A DNA stretch of 64,000 bases from Alcanivorax limicola (GTDB lineage Bacteria; Pseudomonadota; Gammaproteobacteria; Pseudomonadales; Alcanivoracaceae), in assembly GCF_019931215.1 (NCBI RefSeq), contig NZ_JAIOUB010000001.1, positions 716,324 through 780,323 of the forward strand. Reading direction: 5' to 3'. Below, one piece after another: positions 45,701 to 55,850 of this stretch. How positions within the stretch are numbered: position 1 is the first letter of the stretch; each line of letters starts with the position of its first letter. A model generated the notes under the pieces. It made no database searches and was not told the origin of the DNA. It saw only the letters and a list, made by a program, of their open reading frames with translations. The translations under genes were made by a program, and so were the position numbers.

Positions 45701-47405
45701 GCCCGCCCAACGCCATCACTGGCGCTTCCTGTTGCAGCTCGACACAGGCCGCCGTCGCTGGACACTCGCGGCCCTGTTGCTGGCACTACTGGCTGCCTTT
45801 TCTGCGGTAGCCCTGGTGGCGGCGGCTGGCTGGCTGATCACTGCCAGTGCTCTGGCAGGTATCGCCGCCAGCGCCGGCGTCGCCATCACCCTGGAAATCT
45901 TTGCGCCCGGTGCAGCGATTCGCGCCTTTGCCGTGCTGCGCACCGTCAGCCGTTATGGCGAGCGCCTGGTGGGTCACGAAGCCATCTTCCGCATCATGGC
46001 AACGCTGCGCCGCACCCTGTTTGCACGGTTTGCGGCATTGCCCTATCAGCGCCTGCTGTCAGCACGTCGGGCCAGTGTGCAAGTGCGTTTGATGAGTGAC
46101 GTGCAGACACTGGAAAACGTGCACGCTGGCCTGCTTTTTCCCACCGCCGCAGCAACTGGCGCCACCCTGTTGCTCGCGCTCCTCGCAGCTTGGTGGGCCA
46201 GCGCCAGCTTTGCCTTGCTGATTATCGGGCTTGGCATACTGATGCTCGCCACCTGCGCGCTGACCGCGCGCCTGAACCGCCACCGTCTGCTGCGCCAGGA
46301 AGCACGGCGGGATCGCAGCCGCCGCGAATTGCTGACACTGATCAGCAGCCACAAAGAACTGTATTTCGCGGATACCCGAAGCCGTCAGATGCAACGCTGG
46401 CTGACACGGGAAGCACACAATAACGCCGCACTCTTGCGCCAACGCCTGGGCGCCGCGGGCGGCGAGGCGCTCATGCAATGGCTGGGTGCTGCAGCGCTGA
46501 TTGCTGCCGTGTGGCTCAGCGCACACCTGCTGCTAACAGATGAGCTGCTGCGCAATGCACGCGTCGACGGCGAGGCAGCGGGTAGCACTGCCGCGCCGGT
46601 GATGGCATTGCTGATTGTCGGCATGTTGTCCCTGGGCGGGTTGTGGGCCGGGCTGGCCAATGCCTGGCGGCAGATGCCGCAGACCCATGCCGCTGTCAGG
46701 CGGTTGTTGCGCGACCGGCCTTCGCCTGACCGGTCTGTGCCGTCAGATTCCGACGCGCCGTCAGACACCACAACTCAGCCGCCTGAGTGGGTGCTGGATA
46801 AGGTCTCCCTGCGCCGCAGTGTTGCCGGGCGCCCGTTGCTGGATCAACGCGATCTGGTCATTACCGCTGGCAGTTGTCTTTATATCACCGGCCCCAGCGG
46901 CATCGGCAAAAGCAGTATCGCCAGTCTGCTGTGCGGACTGTTGCCCGCCGACAGCGGCACAGTGCTGTTTGCCGGGCAACCGGTCGGCACCATCCCCGAG
47001 GCGCAGCGCCTCGCACGCATCGCGATGATGCCCCAGGACACCACCCTGTTATCCGCCACACTGCGCGACAACCTGACCCTGGCCAACCCGGCGCTTGATG
47101 ACGACACCCTGCGCGCCGCACTGAACGCCGTCGGCCTGGATTATCTCACCGACGCACTCGACCAATGGATCGGCCTCAACGGCAGACCCTTGTCCGGCGG
47201 CGAAGCCCGTCGCGTCGCCCTGATCCGCTGCGTCCTCACCCCCGCCGACGCCCTGATCCTGGACGAACCGTTCCGCGGCCTCGACACCACCAGCGCCACC
47301 CAGGCCAACGACTGGCTGCGCCAACACCAGAACAACCGCACCCTCATCATCCTCGACCACACCCCCCGCTTCCCCCACCACCAAACCCTCAACCTCACCC
47401 GTTGA
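45693..47405 (+). CDS. cydC: ABC transporter CydC
   Basis: 570 residues. The transmembrane half includes the FAPGAAIRAFAVLRTVSRYGERLVGHE region characteristic of CydC, and the nucleotide-binding half has GPSGIGKSSI, LSGGEARRVALIR and ALILDEPFRGLD. It heterodimerises with CydD. The final 20 codons are unusually C-rich (CCCCGC, CACCAC) but in frame. The gene ends 12 bases before a REP element. Confidence 0.93.
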   Translation: MNEPAQRHHWRFLLQLDTGRRRWTLAALLLALLAAFSAVALVAAAGWLITASALAGIAASAGVAITLEIFAPGAAIRAFAVLRTVSRYGERLVGHEAIFRIMATLRRTLFARFAALPYQRLLSARRASVQVRLMSDVQTLENVHAGLLFPTAAATGATLLLALLAAWWASASFALLIIGLGILMLATCALTARLNRHRLLRQEARRDRSRRELLTLISSHKELYFADTRSRQMQRWLTREAHNNAALLRQRLGAAGGEALMQWLGAAALIAAVWLSAHLLLTDELLRNARVDGEAAGSTAAPVMALLIVGMLSLGGLWAGLANAWRQMPQTHAAVRRLLRDRPSPDRSVPSDSDAPSDTTTQPPEWVLDKVSLRRSVAGRPLLDQRDLVITAGSCLYITGPSGIGKSSIASLLCGLLPADSGTVLFAGQPVGTIPEAQRLARIAMMPQDTTLLSATLRDNLTLANPALDDDTLRAALNAVGLDYLTDALDQWIGLNGRPLSGGEARRVALIRCVLTPADALILDEPFRGLDTTSATQANDWLRQHQNNRTLIILDHTPRFPHHQTLNLTR

Positions 47406-47417
47406 ACACCGCGGCAC

Positions 47418-47450
47418 CGTAGGGTGTGCTGAGCAACGCGAAGCGCACCA
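47418..47450. repeat. REP element, minus orientation
   Basis: CGTAGGGTGTGCTGAGC-type copy ending GCGAAGCGCACCA; outer left copy of the transposase locus. Confidence 0.88.
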
Positions 47451-47495
47451 TTGCTACGGCTCACAGTCCAAACCACACCAAAACCTGCAACCTTC

Positions 47496-47527
47496 GGTGC
47501 GCTTCGCGTTGCTCAGCACACCCTACG
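47496..47527. repeat. REP element, plus orientation
   Basis: GGTGCGCTTCGCGTTGCTC copy ending CCCTACG, 75 bases before the transposase start. Together with the copy at 48168 it brackets the transposase. Confidence 0.9.
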
Positions 47528-47601
47528 AAAACATCACAAACGGCTGGACGGTGTTGGGCGCGCGTTTTACTCTGAATTTTTTCGTCAAGGGAATGACGAT
47601 C

Positions 47602-48132
47602 ATGCCCAACTACCGTCGACCATGGCGCCCCGGTGCCACGTGGTTTTTTACCGTCACCTGCCAACACCGTTATCTTGATCCCCCGCTGATCAAACACATC
47701 GACGCATTGCGAGACAGCATTCAGCGTGTCCGCATGCGTCACCCGTTTCACATTGATGCGATGGTTGTCCTGCCCGATCACTTGCACGCCATCTGGACCC
47801 TGCCACCGAACGACGTTGACTTCGCCACACGCTGGTCACTGATCAAGGCCGGCTTTTCCCGTCGTGTTCCCGATCAGGTTCGCCGTTCACCAAGCCAACA
47901 TCGCCGCCGGGAGCGGAGTATCTGGCAACGCCGTTTCTGGGAACATCTGATACGAGACGAACGGGATTATCAGCGGCACATGGACTACATCCATTTCAAC
48001 CCGGTAAAACACGGCCTCGCCCCGCGGGCCGTAGACTGGCCCTTCTCCAGCTTTCACCGCGCGGTAAGGCAAGGCCTGTACTCCCCGGACTGGGCCGCCA
48101 GCCCCGATGATGATCTTCAGGCTGGGGAGTAA
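47602..48132 (+). CDS. REP-associated tyrosine transposase (RAYT, Y1/IS200-like)
   Basis: 176 residues from the ATG at 47602 with AAGGGA nine bases upstream. The Y1 transposase fold is recognisable: N-terminal RRPWRPGATWFFTVTCQHRY, the His-x-His metal site in VVLPDHLHAIW (His60, His62) and the catalytic Tyr129 in MDYIHFNPVKHG. WQRRFWEHLIRDERDY is typical of RAYTs. It is intact and flanked on both sides by REP palindromes, the usual RAYT context. It should nick single-stranded REP DNA. It is probably domesticated, since no insertion-sequence ends or duplicated target are seen. Confidence 0.92.
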   Translation: MPNYRRPWRPGATWFFTVTCQHRYLDPPLIKHIDALRDSIQRVRMRHPFHIDAMVVLPDHLHAIWTLPPNDVDFATRWSLIKAGFSRRVPDQVRRSPSQHRRRERSIWQRRFWEHLIRDERDYQRHMDYIHFNPVKHGLAPRAVDWPFSSFHRAVRQGLYSPDWAASPDDDLQAGE

Positions 48133-48167
48133 GCGTTGGTTGGCATATTGGAGCATTGATGCACTGC

Positions 48168-48200
48168 CGTAGGGTGTGCTGAGCACCGCGAAGCGCACCA
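48168..48200. repeat. REP element, minus orientation
   Basis: CGTAGGGTGTGCTGAGCAC-type copy ending GCGCACCA, 35 bases after the transposase stop. Confidence 0.9.
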
Positions 48201-48244
48201 TGGCTGCGGTCCACTGCCGCACTATGCCAGAGCCTGCAACTCCC

Positions 48245-48278
48245 GGTGCGCTTCGCCGTTGGCTCAGCACACCCTACG
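48245..48278. repeat. REP element, plus orientation
   Basis: GGTGCGCTTCGCCGTTGGCTC copy with two extra bases in the loop, ending CCCTACG; outer right copy near the uvrB stop. Confidence 0.87.
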
Positions 48279-48303
48279 GGAAGCGCGCGGGAGTGGCGTG
48301 TGG

Positions 48304-50409
48304 TTATTGGGGCATGAAAGCCGCGTCGCGGAGTTTGGTGATCTGGTCGCGGAGTTGGGCGGCTTGTTCAAACTCCAGGTTGCGGGCGTGTTCCATCATT
48401 TTGGCTTCCAGCTTGGTGATCTGTTTCGCCGCATCGGCGGGCTCAATGGCCGCATCCCATTCCAGCGCATCTTCCATCACCGCAGACAGCTTGCCTTTGC
48501 CCTTGGCACGCTTGCCGCCCTGGCCGGTGCTGTAGGTATCTTCAAGAATATCGCGGATACGCTTGTTCAGCGCCGTGGGCTCGATACCGTGCTCCAGATT
48601 GAACGCGGTCTGCTTCTCACGCCGCCGTTCGGTTTCCGATATGGCGGCGGTCATGGAACGGGTCATCTTGTCCGCATACAGAATCGCGCGGCCTTCCAGA
48701 TTCCGCGCCGCACGGCCAATGGTCTGGATCAGCGAACGCTCCGCGCGCAAAAAACCTTCCTTGTCGGCGTCAAAAATCGCCACCAGGGCCACTTCCGGCA
48801 TATCCAGGCCTTCCCGCAACAGGTTGATGCCCACCAGCACATCAAACTTGCCCAGGCGCAAATCACGAATCAGTTCCACCCGCTCCACCGTATCCACATC
48901 AGAATGCAGATACCGCACACGCACATCATGTTCTTGCAGAAATTCAGTGAGATCTTCCGCCATGCGCTTGGTCAGCACCGTAATCAGCACCCGCTCGTCT
49001 TTCGCCACGCAAAGACGAATCTCGCCCAGCACATCATCCACCTGACTGGTCGCCGGTCGCACTTCGATACGCGGGTCCAGCAGGCCGGTGGGTCGCACGA
49101 CCTGTTCGACCACCTGCCCGGCATGCTCCTCTTCATAGGTCCCCGGCGTCGCCGATACGAAAATCATCTGCGGCACCAGCCGTTCCCATTCCTCGAACTT
49201 CAGCGGCCGGTTATCCAATGCCGACGGCAGGCGAAAGCCGTACTCCACCAGCGTTTCCTTGCGCGAACGGTCGCCTTTGTACATGCCCCCGATCTGCGGC
49301 ACGCTGACGTGAGACTCATCCATCACCAGCAACGCATCATCCGGCAGATAATCAAACAGCGTCGGCGGCGCCTCACCCGGCGCCCGGCCCGAAAACAGGC
49401 GCGAATAGTTTTCCACGCCATTGCAGTAGCCCAGCTCCTGCAACATCTCGATATCAAAGCGGGTGCGCTGTTCCAGCCGCTGCGCTTCCACCAGCTTGTT
49501 ATTGTCACGCAACTGCTCAAGGCGCTCTTTCAGCTCGGCCTTGATCATCTCGATGGCCTGCAACACCGTTTCTCGTGGTGTGACGTAATGGCTCTTCGGA
49601 TAAATGGTAATGCGCGACACCTTGCGCAAGATTTCCCCGGTCAGCGGATCGAAAATACTGATCGCCTCGACTTCCTCATCGAACAGCTCGATGCGCACCG
49701 CCTCGCGCTCTTCATCCGCCGGGAAGATATCAATCACATCCCCGCGCACCCGATAGGTCGCCCGGCGGAAGTCCATCTCGTTGCGCGTGTACTGCAATTC
49801 AGCCAGGCGCCGGAGAATGGCGCGTTGATCAATATGATCGCCGCGTACTACATGGAGCACCATGGACATATAACTGGTGGGATCACCCAGGCCGTAAATC
49901 GCGGACACCGAGGCCACAATGATGGTGTCCCGGCGTTCCAGCAGCGCTTTCGTGGCCGACAGACGCATCTGCTCGATGTGCTCGTTGATGGCGGAATCCT
50001 TCTCGATGAAGGTGTCCGACGACGGCACATAGGCTTCCGGCTGGTAGTAATCGTAATAAGAGACAAAATATTCCACCGAGTTTTCCGGGAAGAACTCCCG
50101 AAACTCGCTGTACAGCTGCGCCGCCAGGGTCTTGTTGGGCGCCATGATGATGGTCGGCCGCTGCAATGCCTGGATGACATTGGCGATGGTGTAGGTCTTG
50201 CCGGAGCCGGTCACGCCCAGCAGGGTCTGGTGGGCCAACCCGTCCTGCAGGCCCTCGACCAGCCCGGCAATCGCCTCTGGCTGGTCCCCGGCGGGCTCGT
50301 AATCGGAGTGGATGCGGAAGCCCACAGCGCCTGTATCCGCCCCCGTATCAGCTCCGGCCTCGGCCCCTGTGTCGGTTTGCTTGTGCTCTGGTACGTCTGC
50401 TGATGCCAT
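48304..50409 (-). CDS. uvrB: Excinuclease ABC subunit UvrB
   Basis: 701 residues. Walker [11 protein letters not shown], the beta-hairpin [43 protein letters not shown], Walker [11 protein letters not shown] and helicase motif TIGRAARN are all present, with the C-terminal UVR motif [20 protein letters not shown]. It verifies damage in nucleotide-excision repair with UvrA and UvrC. The first 30 residues before FRIHSDYEP are an extra, low-complexity segment with a repeated ADTGAD-type unit. No LexA box is seen in the 110-bp gap to the divergent aminotransferase. Confidence 0.96.
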   Translation of the reverse strand: MASADVPEHKQTDTGAEAGADTGADTGAVGFRIHSDYEPAGDQPEAIAGLVEGLQDGLAHQTLLGVTGSGKTYTIANVIQALQRPTIIMAPNKTLAAQLYSEFREFFPENSVEYFVSYYDYYQPEAYVPSSDTFIEKDSAINEHIEQMRLSATKALLERRDTIIVASVSAIYGLGDPTSYMSMVLHVVRGDHIDQRAILRRLAELQYTRNEMDFRRATYRVRGDVIDIFPADEEREAVRIELFDEEVEAISIFDPLTGEILRKVSRITIYPKSHYVTPRETVLQAIEMIKAELKERLEQLRDNNKLVEAQRLEQRTRFDIEMLQELGYCNGVENYSRLFSGRAPGEAPPTLFDYLPDDALLVMDESHVSVPQIGGMYKGDRSRKETLVEYGFRLPSALDNRPLKFEEWERLVPQMIFVSATPGTYEEEHAGQVVEQVVRPTGLLDPRIEVRPATSQVDDVLGEIRLCVAKDERVLITVLTKRMAEDLTEFLQEHDVRVRYLHSDVDTVERVELIRDLRLGKFDVLVGINLLREGLDMPEVALVAIFDADKEGFLRAERSLIQTIGRAARNLEGRAILYADKMTRSMTAAISETERRREKQTAFNLEHGIEPTALNKRIRDILEDTYSTGQGGKRAKGKGKLSAVMEDALEWDAAIEPADAAKQITKLEAKMMEHARNLEFEQAAQLRDQITKLRDAAFMPQ

Positions 50410-50519
50410 TTCCGCATGGACCTCTGATCAGGTAAGATTGGTGCCCCTGACGGGACGCAGCCCGGCCGCAACGCCGCGCCAGGGCGCGTTAACCCATGAC
50501 TCGACAGAACGAGGAGTCC

Positions 50520-51704
50520 ATGTCCGAACTGCAGCTGTCCGACCGCGTACAACGCATCAAGCCCTCCCCCACCCTGGCCGTTACCAACCGCGCTGCCGAA
50601 CTGCGCGCTGAAGGGAAAGACATTATTGGCCTGGGCGCCGGTGAGCCCGATTTCGACACGCCGGATCATATCAAAGAAGCCGCCATGGCGGCGATCAAAG
50701 CGGGTAAAACCAAGTACACCGCCGTGGACGGCACGCCCGGACTGAAAAAGGCCATCATCAGCAAGTTCAAGCGTGAAAATGGCCTCGACTACCAGCCCAA
50801 CCAGATCCTGGTCTCCAGCGGCGGCAAGCAAAGCTTCTTCAATATGGCCCTGGCGTTCCTGAATGACGGCGACGAAGCCGTGATTCCTGCGCCTTACTGG
50901 GTCTCCTACCCGGACATGGTACTCGTCGCCGGGGCAAAACCTGTCATCATCGAAACCGGTATCGACAGCCGCTTCAAGATCACCCCCGAGCAGCTGGAAG
51001 CCGCGATCACGCCAAAGACCCGTCTGTTCGTGATCAACAGCCCGTCCAACCCGTCCGGCGTGGCCTACACGGAAGACGAGCTGAAGGCCATCGGCGCAGT
51101 GCTGCGCAAGCACCCCAACGTGCTGATCGCCACGGATGACATGTACGAGCACATCCTGTTCACCGGCAAGCCGTTCATCAACATCGTCAACGCCAACCCG
51201 GACCTGTATGAGCGCACCATCGTCATGAACGGGGTGTCAAAAGCCTACAGCATGACCGGCTGGCGCATCGGCTACGCCGGTGGCCCCGCCAAACTGATTG
51301 GCGCCATGAAGAAGGTACAGAGCCAGAGCACCTCCAACCCGGCCTCCATCAGCCAGGAAGCCGCCCAGGCCGCCCTCGACGGCGACCAGAGCTGCATCCA
51401 GGTCATGGGCAAAGCCTTCAAGGAGCGCCACGATTATCTGGTCGCCGCCCTGAACGACCTGCCCGGCGTGACCTGCCTGCCTGGCGACGGTACCTTCTAT
51501 GCCTTCCCGGACTTCAACGAAGCCATCAAGGCCGCTGGCCTGAAGGATGACCTGGAACTGGCCGAGAAACTGCTGGAAGCCGGCGTCGCACTGGTACCGG
51601 GTTCGGCCTTTGGTACACCGGGCTGCATGCGGCTGTCGTTCGCTGTCAGCATGGATACCCTGAAGGCAGCCATGGCGCGTATTGCAGCGTTTCTCGATAA
51701 ATAG
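50520..51704 (+). CDS. aspC: Class I pyridoxal-phosphate aminotransferase (probable aspartate aminotransferase)
   Basis: 394 residues from the ATG at 50520, preceded closely by GAGGAG. Landmarks are IIGLGAGEPDFDTPDHIKEAA, KYTAVDGTPGLKKAI, INSPSNPSGVAYT, DDMYEHILF, and the PLP-lysine motif GVSKAYSMTGWRIGYAGGP. This pattern is the subgroup I-gamma aspartate aminotransferase, which transfers amino groups between aspartate and 2-oxoglutarate; some members also use prephenate. Divergent from uvrB and followed by tRNA-Asn. Confidence 0.9.
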   Translation: MSELQLSDRVQRIKPSPTLAVTNRAAELRAEGKDIIGLGAGEPDFDTPDHIKEAAMAAIKAGKTKYTAVDGTPGLKKAIISKFKRENGLDYQPNQILVSSGGKQSFFNMALAFLNDGDEAVIPAPYWVSYPDMVLVAGAKPVIIETGIDSRFKITPEQLEAAITPKTRLFVINSPSNPSGVAYTEDELKAIGAVLRKHPNVLIATDDMYEHILFTGKPFINIVNANPDLYERTIVMNGVSKAYSMTGWRIGYAGGPAKLIGAMKKVQSQSTSNPASISQEAAQAALDGDQSCIQVMGKAFKERHDYLVAALNDLPGVTCLPGDGTFYAFPDFNEAIKAAGLKDDLELAEKLLEAGVALVPGSAFGTPGCMRLSFAVSMDTLKAAMARIAAFLDK

Positions 51705-51790
51705 GCCGGAAAGACCAAATAATAGGCAAACAGCGCGCCCGGGTGTTGACCCACCCGGAGCGCGCTACTAATATACGCGCCTCAAGACAT

Positions 51791-51866
51791 TCCGCCTTAG
51801 CTCAGTCGGTAGAGCAACTGACTGTTAATCAGTGGGTCGCTGGTTCGAGCCCAGCAGGCGGAGCCA
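51791..51866 (+). tRNA. tRNA-Asn (GTT)
   Basis: A 76-nt cloverleaf with acceptor TCCGCCT/AGGCGGA, anticodon GTT within CTGACTGTTAATCAG, T loop GGTTCGAGCCC, CCA encoded at 51864-51866. Confidence 0.97.
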
Positions 51867-51880
51867 GAAGAAACAAAAAA

Positions 51881-51905
51881 GCCCGGACATGTGCCGGGCT
51901 TTTTT
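51881..51905 (+). terminator. Terminator of tRNA-Asn
   Basis: Stem GCCCGG / CCGGGC with a 7-nt loop followed by six T; a run of A precedes it, so it can also stop minus-strand transcripts. Confidence 0.9.
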
Positions 51906-51953
51906 GTGCGTGCCTGTTTTTTTGGGTAGAGAGTTTCGGGTAGCGAGACCTGC

Positions 51954-53900
51954 TCAGTGCAGCACCGACCGAGGGGGCTCGACGCGTGGCTCCGGCTGCC
52001 GCTCCAGCAGGCCCTCCACGGAGCAGTGGGCCGCCGGGGCATAGCCTTTGACGTAGCGCCGCAACAGCGCAACCAGCGCTTTCTCATCACCCGTCTCCAG
52101 CGCATCACGGCATGCATCCAGCGCTTTCTCAATCTCAGCCCAGGGTAATGATGCTTCCCGTGCCTGCATGATCATTGGATGCCGGGTGCCGACGCCGTCG
52201 TCGCCGAACAGCAGTTCTTCATACAGTTTTTCACCGGGGCGCAGGCCGCTGTACTCCACCTCGATATCGCCCTGCGGGTTCTTCTCGTCGCGCACCGAAT
52301 AGCCCATCAGATGAATCATGGCGGTGGCCAGATCAAAGATGCGCACCGGCTCCCCCATATCCAGCACGAAAACTTCACCACCTTCAGCCATGGAGCCCGC
52401 CTGAATCACCAGTTGGGAGGCTTCCGGGATGGTCATGAAATAGCGGGTAACGTCCGGGTGGGTCACCGTCACCGGGCCACCCTGATTGATCTGTTCCCGG
52501 AACAGCGGCACCACCGAACCGGAAGAGCCCAGCACATTGCCGAAGCGCACCATGGAAAACACCGTGGTGGAGCCCCGTGCGGCCATGGCCTGCAAGACCA
52601 GTTCGGCAAAACGTTTGGTGGCGCCCATGACATTGGTGGGCCGTACCGCCTTGTCTGTGGACACCAGAATAAAGCGCTCTACCCCGGCAGCTTCCGCCGC
52701 CTCGGCGGCAGCGAAGGTGCCAATGATGTTGTTGCGCACGCCGGAGAACGGATTCATTTCCACGAGCGGAACATGCTTGTAGGCGGCCGCATGATAGACC
52801 GTATGCACGTGATAGCGCCTGCACACGGATTCCAGCAGCCCCCGGCTGACCACCGAGCCAAGTATCGGCACGATATCGAGGTGAATATCAGCCTCTGCCA
52901 CCAGTTCCGCGAGCTCTCTCTCCATGCTGTAGAGCCCGAACTCATTGTGCTCTACCAGCACCAGGCGGCAGGCCCCCAATTTGGCTATCTGCCGACACAG
53001 CTCACTGCCGATAGAACCACCCGCACCGGTGACCAGCACATTCTTGCCAGCAATGCAGGCATCCAGCAGGTTGCCCTGGGGCGGCACCGGATCACGACCC
53101 AGCAGGTCTTCGATGGCCACATCACGAATCTGCTCGAGGCGCGCCTTGCCGGATACGATGTCGTGCAGCGCCGGCACGGACTTGACCTTGACCGGCAGCT
53201 TTTCGAGGAAGGTGATAACGCGCAAGCGCTGGGAGCGGCTGGCCGAAGGCATGGCCAACAGCACGGTATCAATGCGCCCCTGCTCCACGTAGCGCTGCAG
53301 CCCCTGACGGCTAAGGATCGGCATGCCCTGAATGATGCTGCCCTGATACCCCCGCAGATCATCCACGAAGGCAACGGTCTGATACTGCTGTCCGCTGCTC
53401 AGCGCCATGGCCAGCTGGATACCGGAATCCCCGGCGCCAAAGATGGCGACGCGTTCCTGCCGCTGACGCAGATGCAGCGCCCAGAACAGATAGCGCCGCA
53501 CCAGGAAGCGGCTGGCGCCGAGGTACAACATGCCCAGCGCCCAATAGATGATAAAGACGGAGCGTGGCGTACCTTCCAGGCCTACGAAAGTGCCCGAGGC
53601 CGCAAACCCCACCATGGCCATGGTCATGCCAGTAAAGATGGCGATGACCGCTTCACCTCCCAGATAACGCACCATGGCGCGGTACAGCCCGGCGGCGTAA
53701 AGGAAAGGCACTGTCAGCAACGGCGCAAGCAGAATCAGCCAGGGTTGGGCAATGCTGGGAGTGATATCCCCTACGCGCACGGCGTAGGCAACAATAAAGA
53801 CAAGGGGAAAGGCAAACAGGTCAGCGATGATCATCAACCACTGCTTGGCTGTCCGAGACAAGCCTACAAGCCAATGGTTACAGCGTTCGAATTGTTCCAT
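51954..53900 (-). CDS. WbpM/FlaA1-type nucleoside-diphosphate sugar dehydratase, membrane-anchored
   Basis: 648 residues from the ATG at 53900. Four N-terminal transmembrane helices, a Rossmann-like CoA-binding segment (VAIFGAGDSGIQLAMAL), then the catalytic SDR domain with NVLVTGAGGSIGSELCRQIA near residue 290 and VSTDKAVRPTNVMGATKR near 417. The usual Tyr of YxxxK is Met here (MGATK), the SMK triad that marks UDP-GlcNAc 4,6-dehydratases of the WbpM class. The enzyme starts synthesis of QuiNAc- or FucNAc-type sugars for surface polysaccharide. No other polysaccharide-assembly genes adjoin it. Confidence 0.9.
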   Translation of the reverse strand: MEQFERCNHWLVGLSRTAKQWLMIIADLFAFPLVFIVAYAVRVGDITPSIAQPWLILLAPLLTVPFLYAAGLYRAMVRYLGGEAVIAIFTGMTMAMVGFAASGTFVGLEGTPRSVFIIYWALGMLYLGASRFLVRRYLFWALHLRQRQERVAIFGAGDSGIQLAMALSSGQQYQTVAFVDDLRGYQGSIIQGMPILSRQGLQRYVEQGRIDTVLLAMPSASRSQRLRVITFLEKLPVKVKSVPALHDIVSGKARLEQIRDVAIEDLLGRDPVPPQGNLLDACIAGKNVLVTGAGGSIGSELCRQIAKLGACRLVLVEHNEFGLYSMERELAELVAEADIHLDIVPILGSVVSRGLLESVCRRYHVHTVYHAAAYKHVPLVEMNPFSGVRNNIIGTFAAAEAAEAAGVERFILVSTDKAVRPTNVMGATKRFAELVLQAMAARGSTTVFSMVRFGNVLGSSGSVVPLFREQINQGGPVTVTHPDVTRYFMTIPEASQLVIQAGSMAEGGEVFVLDMGEPVRIFDLATAMIHLMGYSVRDEKNPQGDIEVEYSGLRPGEKLYEELLFGDDGVGTRHPMIMQAREASLPWAEIEKALDACRDALETGDEKALVALLRRYVKGYAPAAHCSVEGLLERQPEPRVEPPRSVLH

Positions 53901-54188
53901 CGTCCTTTTTCGCCTCCGTGCGAACACTTCGATCGAGCCATCCCGACCAAGCGAGCTAACCATGCAGACACACACGCGAGCACACAACTGAGAAGCGTGT
54001 CACAGGATGAATAAGCGGTCAATCACGTGACCTTCACGCGCACAACCGCACGTTCATCCCCGCCTTCACGCCCTCTGTAGACCGCCCGATGCGGCACAGG
54101 TTGCCTGGCTGAAGGCATATATCGGGCTTATATTGTCAATATTTGTGAACTGGCGCCGGTTATGCCCGCCGGAGCGGGCAACCGGGCA
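53901..54188. other. Gene-free gap between cysN and the WbpM-like gene
   Basis: No coding frame is supported. The only notable element is a perfect 13-bp palindrome ATATTGTCAATAT at 54130-54142, possibly an operator for the downstream minus-strand gene. Confidence 0.5.
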
Positions 54189-55850
54189 TCAGCCAAGCAG
54201 GCCATTGTCACGCAGCAGTGCCAGCACCTGCTCTGCTGCCTTGCCGTCGGCCTCCGGCAAAGCGGAAACAACGATCTCCCGCTCACCGCAAGAGAGCTGC
54301 AAACGCCGCTCACCCTGTGCCTCATCCGGCATGATGACCATCACCCCGGCGGCCTGCAGTGTCGCCGCATCCTGTGACACCTGAGTGACGGCTGGCAGGG
54401 CGCCAGCCGCAAACAGGATTCTCTCCAGACGCTGCGCCAGTTCGGCAGCACCCGCGCCGGTTACCGTCAGGCGCGCCGCCTGCTGGCCCAAGCGGCGGGC
54501 ACGCAGTTCGGCGGTGACGGCCGGCAAACGCTCGCTGGCGCTCAGCGGTTCGGCCCGGTCCTCGATCATACCGGCGCCCACCGTCACGTTGGTCAGGCGA
54601 TCGACCACAATCAGGTTGCCGGTGGGGCGGCATTCACGATACCGGTCAAACGCCACCGCACGGGTGAGCTGCAGCCGGCACAGCGCGATGCCATTCAGTG
54701 CCAGTTCGTTGACTTCGCTTTTTTCCAGCGAGTTGACGTCGATCTGGTGCACGATTTCAGTGATCTGGCCACTGGTAAAGGTGGTGCCCAGCTTGAAGTC
54801 ATAGGTCTTGCCGACTTTCAGCGGCTGCTCATGCATCCACACCACATGGGCCATGAACGCATGCCCCATGGTCATGTCATCGTCTGCCGCGATCAGCATG
54901 TCGCCACGCGAAATGTCGATCTCGTCATTCAGCGTGACGGTAATAGCCTGGCCGGGATGCGCCTCGGGAATCTCACCTTCCCAGGTCACAATGGCCTTGA
55001 CGGTGGAGGTCTTGCCCGATGGCAACGCGCGCACAGCCTGGCCCGGCTTCAACGTACCGGCGGCCAACGTGCCGCAGTAACCACGGAAGTCCAGGTTCGG
55101 GCGGTTCACATACTGCACCGGCATACGCAGGTACTGCAGCGGCTCATCGCGATGTACCGGCAGATGATCCAGCAGCTCCAGCAACGGCGTCCCCGTAAAC
55201 CAGGGCATGCGCTCGCTGGCATGCACCACGTTGTCCCCCGCCAGCGCCGACATCGGCACATAACGGATATCCGGCACATTCAATGCCTCCGCAAACGCGG
55301 CGTATTCCTTCTTGATTTCTTCGTAGCGGGCTTCGCTGTAATCCACCAGATCCATCTTGTTGATGGCAATGACGAAGTGACGAATGCCCAGCAGCGAACA
55401 GATGAAGCTGTGGCGACGCGTCTGCACCTGCACGCCGTAGCGCGCATCAATCAGCAGAATCGCCACCTGTGCGGTGGACGCGCCGGTGGCCATGTTGCGT
55501 GTGTACTGCTCGTGCCCCGGGGTGTCGGCAATGATGTATTTGCGATGATCCGTGGCAAAAAACCGGTACGCCACATCAATGGTAATGCCCTGCTCGCGCT
55601 CGGATTGCAGGCCATCCACCAGCAGCGCCAGATCCACCTCTTCACCGGTGGTGCCGTGGCGGCCGCTGTCACGGGTAATCGCAGCCAGCTGATCCTCGAA
55701 AATCATCTTGCTGTCGTGCAACAAACGGCCAATCAAGGTGGATTTGCCGTCGTCCACACTGCCGCAGGTGATGAAGCGCAGCATGTCTTTCTGCTCATGC
55801 TGGCGCAGGTAATCTTCGATATTGTCGATTTTCGGTGCTTCGTAAGACAT
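54189..55850 (-). CDS. cysN: Sulfate adenylyltransferase large subunit CysN, with atypical C-terminal extension
   Basis: 553 residues. The GTPase part has [37 protein letters not shown], and NKMDLVDYS; two beta-barrel domains follow. It activates CysD for synthesis of adenylyl sulfate. Plain CysN ends near 475 residues and CysNC fusions near 630. Here about 100 residues after GAGMIEDR resemble the start of an APS kinase ([20 protein letters not shown]), but the P-loop GxxGxGKS is gone. The extension may be a decayed kinase. It overlaps cysD as ATGA. Confidence 0.93.
   Translation of the reverse strand: MSYEAPKIDNIEDYLRQHEQKDMLRFITCGSVDDGKSTLIGRLLHDSKMIFEDQLAAITRDSGRHGTTGEEVDLALLVDGLQSEREQGITIDVAYRFFATDHRKYIIADTPGHEQYTRNMATGASTAQVAILLIDARYGVQVQTRRHSFICSLLGIRHFVIAINKMDLVDYSEARYEEIKKEYAAFAEALNVPDIRYVPMSALAGDNVVHASERMPWFTGTPLLELLDHLPVHRDEPLQYLRMPVQYVNRPNLDFRGYCGTLAAGTLKPGQAVRALPSGKTSTVKAIVTWEGEIPEAHPGQAITVTLNDEIDISRGDMLIAADDDMTMGHAFMAHVVWMHEQPLKVGKTYDFKLGTTFTSGQITEIVHQIDVNSLEKSEVNELALNGIALCRLQLTRAVAFDRYRECRPTGNLIVVDRLTNVTVGAGMIEDRAEPLSASERLPAVTAELRARRLGQQAARLTVTGAGAAELAQRLERILFAAGALPAVTQVSQDAATLQAAGVMVIMPDEAQGERRLQLSCGEREIVVSALPEADGKAAEQVLALLRDNGLLG

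Noticed and set aside
47418..48278. CRISPR array or IS element at the repeated palindromes
   Set aside because: The repeats are inverted pairs around a Y1 transposase without regular spacers, terminal inverted repeats of an IS or a target duplication.
48259..50403. 714-codon plus-strand frame over uvrB
   Set aside because: Antisense to an intact uvrB; His/Gln-rich filler with no recognisable domain.
52179..54014. 611-codon plus-strand frame over the WbpM-like gene
   Set aside because: Antisense to a gene with clear SDR and membrane motifs; it extends past the gene without a start signal.
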